Origin: Nephromyces sp. MM_2019
Taxonomy: Eukaryota > Apicomplexa > Aconoidasida > Nephromycida
Direction: 5' to 3'
Assembly: GCA_015657535.1 (NCBI GenBank)
Contig: JADHZB010001540.1
Coordinates: 53,597 to 117,596 of the forward strand
Length of the DNA stretch: 64,000 bases
The notes under the pieces were generated by a model. It made no database searches. It was not told where the DNA came from and saw only the letters and a program-made list of their open reading frames with translations. The position numbers and the translations under genes are program-made. Below are positions 25,039 to 40,000 of this stretch, one piece after another. Positions within the stretch are counted from its first letter, which is position 1; each line of letters starts with the position of its first letter.

Positions 25039-28000
25039 TTAAAAAGATCCTAATCCAACAAAAAAGCAAAAGCTAGCTTACGTGATTATTAGCATGAACA
25101 CGTATTTTTTTTATTCTTTATAGAAAAATTCTAGCTTGGGTTTAAGATAATTCTATTAAGAAAACGAATGGTATTTTTGATAGTTTAAAAAAGGTTGAGC
25201 AGCTTAGGATAAGCTTAAATTATATACAATTTTTGGAACTACGAAGTGCTTTTGTTACTAAAAAAATTTTCCGTGTGTGTCAAAGTAACAGAACCAAAAA
25301 TGCTAAGACCTCCCAATTAAGCAGGGTAAAGAAAATAAAGCGCAATCCTTTGATCACTTAGCCTGGCAAGATATCTTATGCATGAGGCAAAAGAAAGTAT
25401 TTTTTACTGTAGATTATCGTCATACGCTTATATTTTACCTCTAGCTGGTTGCTAGCCAGTTTTGTCTTATTCATTTTTAGCCTTTTTGAGTATAAAAATC
25501 TATTTTTGTTCCGAAGAATTTCAGTGAAGAATTCGTAGGTCATCTTGAAGACCTCTTTTTGAAAATACTGCAGTGTATGAAAAATTTTAACTTTCGCCAG
25601 GATTAGCAAGTTAATTTGTCAGGGTGAATAGAAACTGGATAAATTTGGATGCAAAACTTTATGTTTATGCGGATGAAATAGTTTGATAATATTTTGAACT
25701 TTTTGTACACTGGGTCGTCGATTTTTAGTTGATTACAAAAATTTATATACAGATTACGAGATTTAGTCGCAGAAATAATTTACCTGCTGTTTGGAATCCA
25801 TTTCTTGCCAAAAAGTATTTTTTATCAGGCTAGCACTATAAGCGCATGCAAATTCGATATCTTCATATACTTTTCGTTTGTAGTATCCGTCGCAAAAATC
25901 ATTGTCAAGTTTAGAAAAGTTAAGCTGCGAACCGATAAAAAAAGCTATTTTATTCGAGATGTAGCGGCGCTGCCAATAAATTGGCATTACAAGCAAATAA
26001 GTTTTGAAACAAGCAGTATTCAAAAAACCTCTGTTTATGCTGGCGGCATTCGCTAACCGCATTTACTTTGAAAAATATTTTCGAGCGAAATAAAGCAATA
26101 TATTGCGTATTGAATTAGATTATATTTCTATATATGGCAAAAGCTATATTTGCGGAAATTTAGTCCAGCAAGGCTAATATTGCGAAGCAACGCAAAAAAT
26201 TACACCTAAAGTGAATTTTTCCTTCAAGGCCATTTAATTTAAACAGATAATCAGAGTGCACGCAGCAGAATTCTTTGCTTATCTAAATTCTATTATTTTT
26301 GAAGCATTTATCTATAAATTTAAAAGACTCCAAAACAGGAAGATTTAAATTTTTTTAAAATAAGCGAAGTCTTAGTGAGAGTTGCAAAAAGATTGTAAAT
26401 TCCTAGGCAGGAGTATCTCACCCAGTAAAAATTTATAAATTTGGCTATACGATACATGGTTGCGCAGAGCAGCTGTGATGATGCTTTATCCATCGTCTTT
26501 ACATTGAGCATCACGGCGTTAAAAATTTTATTGGAAATGAAGTTTTTGCTTAGGTAGCTTTCTGCGGAACTATCATCAAAAAATCTAGAAGCCTTTGATA
26601 TTATTTTTGTTTGTAAAGGCATATCGAATGGCGCTTCGACTAAAAGCCTGTAAAAGAATAACCATCGAAATGCTAGTAGGCTTTAATATCTAGAAAAAAG
26701 GTAATGCATAGAGAATTTAAAGTAAAGATAGAGAAGGTCATTTTTTGTTACTAAACAATCTTCATAGCTTTTTACTGACTCGTTTTCACTGATATTTTTC
26801 GTGTCCCAAAAAAAAAATGTGTACAGGACTTATTATTTTTTTTTGCGGGATAAATAAGAAGTCACTGTTTCACGGATTATAGGTTATAACCTAAAATCTT
26901 GATGAATGGTGTCCTTTTTTGTAAAGTCGTTAAATATAGCCTCCAAGCCAGCTTGCACTTCTAGGGAATTATCGAAAAGCTTCAAGACAAAAACTCTGGG
27001 ACTATCATAAGCTATTAAGAGCTCTTTTCTAACGTCTTGAATGTTTTTTCTGTCTATATAGAGCATAATCGATTGGATTCCAGAATAAATGTGTTAAGCT
27101 CGGGACTTTGCTAGTTTAAAATATGCTTGTGATGCTTAAGCTCAGTGTTTCTAAGACTAACTATGAAAGCAAGTAAAAAAATAAGAAGACTACTTTTTGA
27201 ATTTAGCGAAATGTTTAAGGAATGGATGCAAAGATAAAATGATTTTATTTTTAACTTTTCAAAAGACTATCAATGCATAGGAATAACATTTGTTTTGCTT
27301 TAGCATATATCTAGTTAGCATGATCCAATACAGCACAATAAGCAAAAGGAAACAAAGTGTATGTACATATGACTTACCAACATTTTTTGAAGTTAGTAAA
27401 TTACCAGTTTTGCACATGACGGTGTTTTCCACAGCTTTTCTTAAATTTTCAGGGTAATCTCGAAAAAATAAGATAATTGGGCTTTTACAGTTAGAGCGTG
27501 AAAATATTTTTTCAAATTTCGAGTGATTTTTTAATACTTTTGGTACTTGGTCTTTTTCTAGTTCATATTTCATTTTCTGGAATAGAATTTTGGGCTGCAA
27601 GATCCGAGAAATGAAAATTTCCTGAAAATTATAAAAAAGTGTGAAATAAAAAAATTTTAGCTTGCGGTTTACTTACAAGAGCTTTTGACCTTTGCGAGAT
27701 ACCATGTGAAATAAGCCTCGGTCTCGTCAAAATATACACAAGTACATTGAAAAATACCTTGCGAAAACTTAAACGATTAAAAGGCTCACCATCATCATAT
27801 TTTTATCTTTGCCTATGTCTTCAAAAAATTCATTGCAATTTTGTATTGTGGGAGCTAGCAAGAATTTTTTTAATTTATTGTTGCATTCCAGACTTTCTGA
27901 AAGTTTTGGCTGTAGCTCCTTAAAGTTACAGCATAAATACGTGAATTCTTTTATCACAGAACGAGGCAATAGTTTTTCTAAATCCTCATTGTAGTTTATT

Positions 28001-31000
28001 TCAGGAGTATCTCCGTCAAAATTTGCAGATTTCATAGTTTGAAAAAAATGTTCCATTTCCTTTTCATTTTTCAATCTTTCCAAGCATATCTGTAGGGATT
28101 CAAGCCAAACATGATAGATATAACCTCCTCTTCATACAAAAATTGCATGCGAAAATTTTTTTTAACTCATTAAAAGTGTAAAAAATTTTGTTTTCTTCTT
28201 TTAATTTTAGGCAATCAAACAAATTAAAGCGTCTAAAAAAGCACAATTATTAAAAGAAGAAAGCCTTACATTATAATAGTATAGAACACCAAGGTTGCAA
28301 CCGTAAATATTAGATCCCAGCATTGGAGAAAAAATCTTATACATATATAGACAGGCTTGTCTTTTCATGGAATTAGAGTGTGTCATATTTTCCTGCTGAG
28401 GTTTTTATTTGAAGTAAATTAAGCAAAAGTAAAACTCTTATTATTTAGCAAAGTTAAGAATCAACCACAAATTTTTAGATTGCCAGCAAAGAAACTTTTA
28501 TAATCTTTATAACTTTGGAACTGATAGTGCTTCAAGTTTAAAGTTATGACTACAGTATAAAACTTTAACCCATATATCCACAAGTTGTTTGAAGTCAATC
28601 GTGTTTAGAAATAAGCTTATCGGGATATAGTAATTTGGATTTAAGGTGGCCAACTCCTTGAAAAATACAAAGGATTCCCATAAAAAGTCCACGAGATGGC
28701 TGTGGAAATAAGTTTCAAAAAAAGCTACTGGGGGGTTAATCTTTAAGCTAGTAGCTTTTGATATGAAAATAGACAATCTAGCATGAGAATGGACAATCTT
28801 GTCAAAAAGCATTCTTTAAAAGGGTCTATTTTGAAAAAAAATTGTCTTTTAGAGGAGCCCATGAAATTTTATACAAACCTGGAAAAGGAATTTTTTTCAT
28901 CATTTGTGAAGGATAAACAAGGACTATTCGTCTGAAGTGCTGTAGCATCAGGATTTTGCTTTTTTGCTTCATTTCTTAAGTGCTTTATTAGTATAGCTTT
29001 GAAGGCTGAACAAAATTCAAAACAATTGAAGAGTTTTTAGTGGTAAGAAAAATGCGAAAAAGCGTTCAAAATTTACTACCTTTGTAATTCAAAGAGAAGT
29101 CAATATAACCTAACGAGTTCAAGGCTGCCGGCCAGTTAATAGGGGCTTCAGTTAGTAATATAAAGACGTTTTGCTGCTCTTTCCAAAATCGCGCTGAATT
29201 TTGATAATTTCCATTATTTGATGAATAAAAAATTGGCGCGCTTTGTAGCATCTGTTATTTTCTTGTGACAATGCACACATTTAACGTTATATCAAAGCGT
29301 ACCTTCCACTTTAAATAACGAATTTACATCTTGTTCTAGTTCATCAGGCGAAAAATAATCTATTAAATACCATACGGCGTGGCTTGATGGAGCTATTGCG
29401 CTTATTTTGGGTAATGTTAACACCTCAACATCCATAAAATTTCCCAGCGCTTCTAATATACTTCTTGCTATACCCTGAAAATTATAAAAAGCATGAAAAT
29501 ACGCGATTTAGAGAGGATAAGAAGCAAAATTCGCCCTTGTATAAATCATAAAAAGTTGAAAGCATTTTGTTTTAAACTTTTAAACTTATTAGTACGAAAT
29601 ATTACATCAGGGTCTAATAAAACTAGTGGTCCTTTAAAATTAATGGCGCTAATTAAATGCTCCGAGTAAGCCGGTGAGAAAACATTTTCCTCAAAGAATA
29701 TCGAGTCCATTTTAAGTATTTCTGTATTTGTAACAAGGATTTTCACAAAGTTTTAAAACAAGAAAAATAGGAGTTTATTGCATTTTAAAATTTTGCTCTT
29801 GAAATATTTTATAGCCTATCAGCTCTGAACTTTTTTCAGCTTATTTTTAGCACTATGAAGCTAACAAACCCTGTCCAAAAAAAGATATTATAGAAAAGTT
29901 TTCATCCGTGGGCACTTCAAAATCCAAAAAAGTTTGCTTTATATTTTCTTTAAGAAAATATAACGGCACCAAATTTTTTTGCAAAAATCCAACGCAAAGG
30001 GATGCGTAGATGCTATCTCCTAAGCATAGCATTGTGCAAAGAAAGCGCAAAAAATCATATATAAAAACCCTATTTTTAGCTTGTTAAAGAGAACCCTCCC
30101 CCCCTCACAGTGAAAAGTGGTGAAACCCCGCCTACTCTCCCACTTGATACACATCAAGAAGTCAGGAACTTAATTTTTAGTAGTTTCCTCAGTTTTTAAA
30201 GCTCTTTTATCATAGAAAAAAAGACTCGCAGCAAATAATTTTGCAGCCAAAAACAGAGCAATTTGCTGATATCAAGTCTTTACCCAAAAGAGTAGATTCC
30301 TCTTTTAATACTTTTTTAAGCTTGGTTTTAAGATTAGATATACAAGAAATAGAGTGAGAGTAATTTGAATTTTCGGCTTCATGCTGCTTTAATGTTGCGT
30401 TTGGACTGTTTAGTATGCCTGAAGAATCCTGTTTAAAAAATAACAAAAAATTTTAAGAGCTATAGAAATGCTATATTTTCAGTAATTTAATTTTTTTTAA
30501 ATCACCAGAAAAAAAACTACCCATATTTTTTGCTTCATTATGCATATTTATTAATTGTTTCCATTATATCTCAATGAATAATGTGAAAATTTAGGCATCA
30601 TAAAACATTTTTTTAAAGGTGAAAGATTAAGAATTTTATACTAGAAATACTAATATAGCCTGTTAAAAAGTATAGCCACGGTTATCTACAAATTATAAAA
30701 AATGCTTTTACCGTAGCTAAAAAAGAATTTTTTGCTTCCTTTTTATTATTGGCGCCAGATAAGCTTAGCAAAGCGTGGCTAAAATCAGCTGCCCATAAAA
30801 GCCATTCACAGAGGTAAAAAAGTCTTGTTTGCTGCAAGCTTTCCTCGATTTTTAATAATTCGCATTTTTGATGCAAATCCTTCATAAACCAGGCAGTTTT
30901 TTCCTTGGGAAATACTAACTTTTTACAAAAAAAAGGACAAACCAAGTGAAATTTTAAAGCAGCAAAAGTAAGCTTTTAAGGAGCTTACTACTATACTTTT

Positions 31001-34000
31001 AAATATTAAATTTATTTATATAAAATTTGCAGCGCTGCTTTAATGAAATTCAAGTCGAAATCGTTTGATTTAAAAAAAAAAATTTAAATTTGCTTTGCAA
31101 GTCCTCGGAAATTTAACATAAAAGTTTCAGTAATCAAACTATATTTTTTGACGGACTATACTTTGAATTTTTATGGTTTGTTTGCTTACCTTTTCTTCAA
31201 ACATCAAGTTAATAAATTTAGCATAAAAGAGAGAAAATTTTTGTGGATCTTCTAGGGTAATTGCAGTAAAGTTGGATTCTTGTTTGTTTGACGTATCTTG
31301 TAAGGTTTCGCACTTTTGATATAGCTATAATAGCATGTTAAAAAATTAAATTTTATTGCAATTTATACGCGTAAAAATTACATTTTAATAAAATAGAAAA
31401 GTGTATTTAAAAAACTGTTTAAATGAATGAATATATTTTTGCTGCTGATTTTACTAGTAATTTGTGGGCTTTAAATTCTAAAAGTAAAAAAAAAAAGAGT
31501 GTAAAGAACAAATTATTGTAAGTTAGAGCTAACATTACACTCACCTCTGATAAAAATTTGAGTATCATACGTATAGTAGTCCCTGATTCTTTTGATAAGG
31601 ACGAGATATCGACAGTTTTTACATCTTCATAAAGGCTGGAAATATGTATGTCTGCCTAAGCACAAAATTATGCTGAGGGCTAGATAAACTTGTGCTCAAA
31701 ACTTAATAGAAGAATTTTTTTTTAAATAACAAATTTTTTTTTAATTTTATCCACACTTACCCAGCTTCTTGCGTGATGAAAAAATACTTTTAATTCGTTA
31801 ATTTCTTCCTGATGTGAGCAGTAATGGCAGGAGTTTTTTTTTATTGATAAAAAAAAAAAAAAAAAAAATTACCTGTTTGAAGGGGGTTTTTGCAACACGT
31901 TTCGCTTTATAATTTAATAAAACTGACTTTAGATCTTTTTGCAGCGCCTTGGCTTCTATGGAAAATAAATGAAAAATGCTTTTTTCGGGTTATTATATAG
32001 TTTGAAGGTGTGTGGAGGTTTGGTTTGTGATTTTAAAATTAGAAAAAATTGGTTTTTTTTTGGGATTTTTGCGTTGATTAGCTCGCAGATTTGGATAAAA
32101 AAGATGCCCTTTTTTTGGGATATTACAAGTTTATTAACCTGCTGATTTAAGCTAAGCAAATTACCTTTATTAATATTCTTTTTTTTATTTTGTAAGTTTA
32201 ATAGCTTGTTTGTATAAATAAACAAGGCGCTAGCGGAAGCATCAAAATAAATTTTTTTAAACGCAAACATACTTTCCCCTTTGAAAGTAGCTAAAGCTTT
32301 TTCTAGCAATTTTTTTGCAATATTAAAGATATTTTCAGTTATTTTATCAGTATCAAGGTTCTTGACATGTTGATACTTTGCCGCAAAAAAATCCTGCAAT
32401 ACTCTTTGGAAATCTTTCTGAAAATTATTAAAAAAATGCAAAAATAGATTAAATTGAGCCTGAAATTTAGCAATGTAAATCATCTCTTGATTAAACAATT
32501 TTTTTTTATAGCTGACGCTTCAAACTTTTTAAAAGATTCATTATTATGGCTAAAAATGGTGATATAAAGCTGTAATTATATGAAGTTTTCTTGGAGACTA
32601 ACGTCTGAAAATTTGACGATTGAAAAATTTTGGGCAATAGAGCGGATTCTTTTTTTTAAAACTTGCTTAATTGATTTGCTGCCTATAATAGCAAACTTGA
32701 CTTGAAGTGCTTGTTGCTGCATTACTTCAAGCGCCTTTGAAATAGAAAGTTCGCACAGAATTTCTTTAGTCTTGCTTTTGCTGAAAAGAATGGTAAAAAA
32801 ATAAAAATACATTCAAAAAATTGGAAAAAACCTTTTTTTTATTATTTATGGGCAAATTTTAGCTAAAAATTGTTGGATTTAATGCTATGAGGAAGATTTT
32901 TTATAAAATTTATCTCTTTTAGCTACAAATCTGATTTACTAGAAACAAAATTTTTGACTAGTTTATTCTACTGGACAAAAATCGGCAAAAATTTCAGCTT
33001 TCTTTGGAAAAATATTACTTGTCTTCCATGTTGCCTTCCCAGTCTAAAAAATCAAAATGCAGCTCGCTGCATCCTTGCTGAAGAAATGAAATTACACTGT
33101 TAAATACTTTTTCAGATGCTAAATCCAAAGATTCCAAGAGTATTATATTATAGGCTTTTATCTCGCTTTTGGTTTCGGAAAAGCAATTTAGCAAGATTTT
33201 TTTCCATTCTTGGTAGCTTAATGCTGTGTGTTATTGAAATAGTTTTAAAGAGGTAAACAAATTAGTAAATTTTGCCTCTAAAATTTCTATTTATATAGTA
33301 ATTTTCTATGCATAAACTAGTAAAATCAAAGGGTAAAATCATTGAAGCTTGAAAGTAGCGGGGAAAAAAATGTGGGGGCAAATGCCTCCTTTTGATATTA
33401 GTGGCTTGATGAAATGTTATTGATGAATAAAAATGTAATATTTTTATTTTTGGCAAAAGTTTCATAATTTGTTAAAAAGTTGGAGGGATCGCAAAAAACT
33501 GGTTGATTTTTTTGTCGAAAATATTCCATGTTTATAGCAAAAGATAGCGACTGATTGGGGGATGTTTATTGCATGAAAAAATGCTATTGCAATCAAGCAT
33601 GAAAGTTGCTTTTTCAATAGAACTCTTCTTGCTACTAGGATATTCCAAAAAAAAGATATTTTTAGTTAGTCTATTTGCCGCTGATTTTATTAAATTTTTT
33701 GATTAAAGAAAATTGGCTAATTTCTTTTGATAACTTTATTGTGGATGCTAGTAAAGATGCGCAAAAAGCAAATTTAAGACCTACTTTTTAAGTCATAAGA
33801 ACTGATGATTGCGTTTTCTTCAAATTTTTTGATTACAGACGACAAGTAATACTCGGCGACTTCCTTTTCAGCGTATATCAAGATATTCTGGTTATTTTCT
33901 CTTGAATATTTAAGAACATTAAATTCAACAAAGTCTTTATGACTTTTATTGGCTTTAAATTTATAATCTTTTGGATTTTGGTTTTTTTCCTTTAAATTCT

Positions 34001-37000
34001 CATCTTCAGCCTGAAAATTTGATGATTTTGTTGCTTTTTATGCTTTTAATTTTTCCAAGAATTGAAGGCATGCGTTGTTCTTAATAAAGATTAGTTCTTA
34101 CATTATCAAGTTTTTCAAAAGCCGAGCAAACTTCAGCTGACTTGTCAAAGGCCGCTTTTAGTTGATGAGTACCTTGAATCAAAAACTCGCTATATTTTTC
34201 ACCTTTGAAAAGTTTTATTTCGTTCAGAGTTTCCAAATTGTACCGGGAAGTTTTTTCCCAAATTTTAAGACACTGAAAAAGTCACAGGTTTTATGTAAAG
34301 CAGAAAAGTATGATTTTTACACACAAATAGGTTTCGCTGATTTTTTTTTAATACTAACTTTTTAGCTAGAAGATACTGCTTTCAAAGTTTATTATGGAGC
34401 AAAAGCAAAAGCAAAAGCTAGTTTGTATAATGTAGACAGGACCTTTGATGTTATTTGATAGCTTCTTAAGTCGTTTAAAACGCATAATTTAACAGCTTGG
34501 TAGGTACTCCAGAAAAGTCTTAAACCGTTGTCAGCGAGAATATTTGAAAGGGCGCTTGGTTCTTTCAATTGCGATGTTAATTTAAGATGTTCAAAAAGAT
34601 TGTAAGTCGAAGTTCCCATGGTTGCTAAGAACTCCTACACAAAAAATTTAATCGTAGCTAATTCAGCGTTTAAGTTGCAATAAAATCAATTTTCTGTTAG
34701 CTATTAAACAGTATCATCAACTTTAAAGCACGTTTATATGGTTTTTTAGGATTTCTTTGTTGAAGATTGAATTCTATAAACTCCAGCTACTTTGAAATTA
34801 AAAAATTGAATTTAATCTAATGAAATATCGTTAGGGTGCTTTTTGTGCATTCAACTGAATTGCCATGGTTTAAGGCTTAAGCATTTCCATCTTGAATGGC
34901 GAAACCTAGAGAAATACTATGGTTCTCAGCTTCAAATAGTTAAAGAAGAGGATATTAACCATAAAAAATAGTGTCTTCTCGTGAAGTTACGGTAAATTGT
35001 AATTAAAGCGCTGTGACTACCAAAACAACGCTTTTTTGATTTGCAATTCCAATCTTTAAAAAAGTGAATTAGCGTACGCGCGCGCGCTTTTTACACTTTT
35101 TTGCTTGCCTTTATTAATTCCTTTCCTTGGATTGACAAATATCCATTTGAATCAATAATGTTTTGAAACAGCTTGGACGCAAAGCCAGAATCAATAGTAA
35201 GGCAAGGTAAATGTATCATTGAACTAAAAAATCGCCTATTTTCTTGGCTAAAGCCCAAGTCAATTGATTCTTTAGCGGCTAATATTTTTATTGGAGGAGT
35301 GCAGAATTTGTAGTGCTCATTGGATCCGACTATTGTACAGGGTTTTGTTCTGAAATTTGATGTAAATTTTTGAAATAATGTTGGGTAAAATCTATAAATT
35401 TCTAGTTATAACTAGTAATCCTTAATTAAAACAGCGAAACCTACGTATAATCAATCATTTTGATGAAAAAAAATCATTTATTCGATATTTAATAATTTTT
35501 TGTTTTTGGTATAAAGCTTTTATATTTTATCGCAACTCACAAATTGAACAAAAATTAGATTTTTCCTGTGATTTAAAAGAGTAAAAATTGAGATTTTAAA
35601 ACCTACGTTTTTCGCAAATATTCAACAAAGAAATTTTTGTTTTTAGAAGTTTCCAGGTCTGAAGGATTATAGATATCATCCAAGATGAGCAAAATTCCAA
35701 ATGCTTTGCTATCAGCCGGTGTGTCTTCTTGCATAAACGTTGAAAAATTTATTTTGCCCTGCAAGATTTAGAAATAGAACTATTTTTGATGCTCTTTTAA
35801 AGAAAAAAAATATTATTTTTATTGCTTTAAGGTTTTTTTTATACCGTCAAATTTTTAATGTCAACATTTCCAAAGTTTCTATAGAGTTGAAACTGAGTCC
35901 GATTTTTTAAGCTTAAGGATATGTTTTCCAAAAGACTTGTTTTACCAGACATTTTATTTCCCTGAATAAGGATGCTTTTTCCTGCTTCATTCAGCAGTAT
36001 TTTTGCTATAAATAGGGTGTTTATTTGAGAAATTGTAGGTACAGTTATTATATTTTTGTCCAGAGAATTTTGAAAGTTTAAGCTTATCCCATTTAATGAT
36101 TGCTCAGTATGAGATAAATCGCTCCATTTTTGCCACTTTGATGTAATCAAATTGTATGCATAATGCTTGAAATTCAAATCATATTCTAGACTGGGTTGAA
36201 ATCTTGAATTTTTGATTAATTCCCAAAGCTTTTTGGATATTTTTACGTCAAAATCTGCATCTGCAAAAAGCAAAATTTTTGTTTTTATTGCTGATCATTA
36301 AGAGCTTTTCTAAAAATATCAAGATTTTTCTTTGCTAATTAAAAAATTCAAGAAATTAATCTGCAAAATTTCAAATATAATGGGTTAATTTTTAACTATA
36401 AAGTACTTTAAAGCCACATCAACTTGAAGCATAAAGAAACTTTTAAAATATTTGAAACTAAAAAAAAAATGCCGTGTTTCTTACCTATAAATCCTTCAGC
36501 GATTGACCAAAAGCAGCAAAAGCAGCAGATAGAATCAATTTCTGCATTATCAGTCATTGTGGAGCTTTTTTTGGAAACATTATTGTAGTACCCAAAGCTG
36601 TTTTCCAGCAGAATGATAAACGTATCAGTAGTGGTATTCAAAGTCGAAAAATACTGAAAAAAATAAAAGTTGTTTTTAGCAATGAAAGCCATTGAATTTC
36701 TTTAAAATTTTTGCATCATTCAGAATATTTTCTGGAACTCTCCATGAAAACTTCTAAAATGCTCTTTTTTACCGGAAAAAAAGTATTTATAATAGGCCAG
36801 CTTTGTAAAATAAACTTTAAAATTTCCAAAAAAATATACTTCAGAGTTATTCATACACAAGCTTAAAAAAGGAGAAAAAAATCAAATTTAAAAAAAGTGC
36901 ATATCTAATGGCTTTCAAAAAAGAAAAAAGTTGATATTATTTCAATAATAATTCAGAAAAAATGTCAACTTCACATACCTTAAATTGGTAAAAAACATCA

Positions 37001-40000
37001 AAGATTTCAGTGTATATTTCTCTAACAAAAAGCCTGACTCTTTCTAGGTATATCGAATTTTCCTTGCAAAAAAATTTGTTAGCCCAGTTAAAGATTTTTA
37101 TGCCCGAAAAGCCTTTTTCATACTTAGTCGTTACTACTTTTGAATTTATCAATAATTTTGGAGTTAGAAAACTCAGATCTTCAACCTGGTAATTTGTGAT
37201 GTAATTTTGTGAGTTTTCTCTGGAACTTTAGTAGCAAGAAGTGCTTTTGGCAGCGAAAGACTTTGAAATTGAAGAGGCCAGCTAATTGAAAAATATAGGC
37301 AAAAATTTACTGCATTAGGCAACGAAGAAAGAGCAAGACAATGAAAATTATGTGAATTTTTTTTGCCGATAAAATGGGGGTTTTGATGCTATGCAAATTG
37401 TCTGCGAAGAATACATGTGCGCGGAAAGTCGTTGATGTGCTTTCCCACCAACTTTTGTGTGTGTGCAAAAATAAAAAACGCACAAAACATTTTTTTCCCC
37501 CTCAAACTGAATTTTTTGCTAACCTCAACAAATAATGCAGTTTTTGGGAGGGAAAAGTTGTTTTGCTGTTTGAAGCTGTTACTAGACTTTGATGCTGCTT
37601 TTTCCAATAGTTTTGCTTTAAGTAACATTAGCGGAACTTCATGCTCTAAAAATTTGTTGTCTAGCACAATCCCATGAAAGAAATGTTTTTTATTTTGAAA
37701 TTTTTTTTTTAATTTTTTGCACATCATCACTAATGAGCTAAATCTCAAGTTATTGTATGGTTGTTCCGCTAAGAAAGAGGATTCGTCAACATAAAAATCA
37801 GGATATAAAGTCGCTTGATTATAAAAGCAAAACTCTTCCATTAAAACCTGATAAAAAAAAATTGTATTTTTATTACTTTAAAAATTTTTAATTAGAAAAA
37901 GTTAGATTCTGCTTTTTTAAAGTAAAAAACCATCAGGAGGCAGGGAAATTTTTGAATAAATAAAAGAAAATTTATAGCATAAATTCTTCAAAAATGTAAG
38001 CTTTTTAGGCCACAAATTTTATTTTGGAGTTTTTATAGTATTCAAAATGCAACAAAAAGGGTAAAATTAAACAAAAATCTAGACAATTGGACTTTTTAAG
38101 CATCAAACAAGCTATTGGTATCAACCTGATACTCTTTATCGCCCTTTTGCACAATAAACTGTAGAAAGTCCGCGAGAGCTTTCAGTAGGGTGCTTTTTCC
38201 ACTTCCAGAAGGTCCGCTTACGAATATAATTTTATTTTCATCAAGCACATTCAGCAGCATTTTGAAGTTTTTTCTTATATTTTTAGTTGTAATTATGTCA
38301 GAATTAAAGTCAAAAAACTCATTTATTGTGCTTTCTTGGAATAAAAAGTTATCAAAGACTAATTCAGGGGTTTTATAATTCAAAGAAAACTTTTTTAGTT
38401 CGATTTTTAAAGCGTTTTTCCCTTCTTGGTTTTTTGCATCAGAAAATAATGGCGCAAAAAAGCTTTTAAAAGCAAACACGAAAGCTTCATCAGGGTTCCA
38501 ATTAAAGTTTTTTATGGCGTTAACAAAGGCATTTGAAATCACATACTGTATATTTAGCTCCATTTTACTGTGATTTTTTATCTGATGGCGAATAAAAAAT
38601 TTATTGGAAAAAAAAGTATAAAAACATAAGTTTTATCAAATTTTAAGCTGAGAAAATAGCAAATTTGCAAGAAAAATAGGCATTAAGGTACTGATACTAA
38701 TGTGTTTTTTTTGAGAGATTGCTTAATTCTACAGTAAAAAAGTAAAAAAATTTTAAAAAAATTTAATTACTTTCCCTAATCATGTTAGTGAAGGTGATTA
38801 CTGCTGCATCAATTACAGGTTTAAGCAAAAACCTCTATTAACAAGGCAAAAAATGCAAATAAAAGGCAAGAAACTCTGTTAATACTGCCAAAAAGAATCA
38901 AAAAAAGCAGCAAATTTACCTCAAATAGATTTATGTGACGCAGAATTTCTTGTGTAATAAAGATTAGCAGCAACGAATATTGTTTTGCTTCAGATATTTC
39001 TCTTGAAAATAGGTATTGCTCAAATCTTTGTAGCAATTCATCATTTTTCTAAAGTTTGAAGAGTATAAAATATATATTTTTTGCTCAAATTATAAACTTT
39101 ATTTTGCTCTTAAAATTTTTTTTTTACAGTTTTTCTGCAACTTTTTTCTTCAATTACCAAGACGTTTAGAGGCCTCATATAAAGTGAATTTTCATTTGAA
39201 ATTCTGTTGAAAAAAGGCCAGGAAGATGATACGAAGATAGCATGGCCTATATTCACGTTTAAAATTGATCCTTCAAGGCAAATGACTGCTGAGCTAGCCT
39301 CTGCCAAATTTTCGAGCTTTTGAGTTATTAAACCGTTTAGATTTTGCACATTTACCGTAATAAGCTGTTGAATCTAAAGGAAGTTTCCACACTTTTTTTG
39401 TGCTTCTTTAAGCGGAAAGGAAATGCATTTTTTTTTGGAGTTTTTAAACATTGATAAAACATAAAACCATAAATTTCCGCGTTGATTTTTTTTGTGTTTA
39501 TATGAAATTTTGTATATAATTCATCTTCAGTAAAAAATCTATTACCTCAAAAGAAAAGCGTTCAAAATTCTTGAAAACACACCATCCTCCAGTGGAAACT
39601 ATTCCTTTGATTGTGCGAGCAATATAATTGGCAGCTTTTTTATAATTGCTAGGTTTGATGTTCAAGACTATTTTTCCTAAGCTCTGAGCTATTAGGCGAA
39701 TTACTGGAACCTGTTGATCTATGGCTTTGATGATATTGCCTCCTAAATTTTGTTTGAAATATATTTTATTAAAAAGAAATTTATTTTAAACTAATAAGCA
39801 TTGCTTTATTGGTGTGTGGCTTGTTTATATTCTCATCAAAAACAGTGCATTTTGGTTGTGTGTTGGGTTATGTGTTGGGTTGTGTGTTGGGCGGTGTGTT
39901 GGGCGGTGTGTTGGGTTGTGTGTTGGGTTGTGTGTTGGGCGGCGTGTTGGGCGGCGTGTTGGGCGGTGTGTTGGGTTGTGTGTTGGGTTGTGTGTTGGTC

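Noticed and set aside
30210..32498. Initial impression that the dynein lacks its stalk and microtubule-binding domain
   Set aside because: Re-reading the exons one by one recovered the YVTPtSYLelI-like entry, the microtubule-binding start, the v.PKr segment and the LvGD-like AAA5 entry in order. The stalk is present, only possibly shortened.
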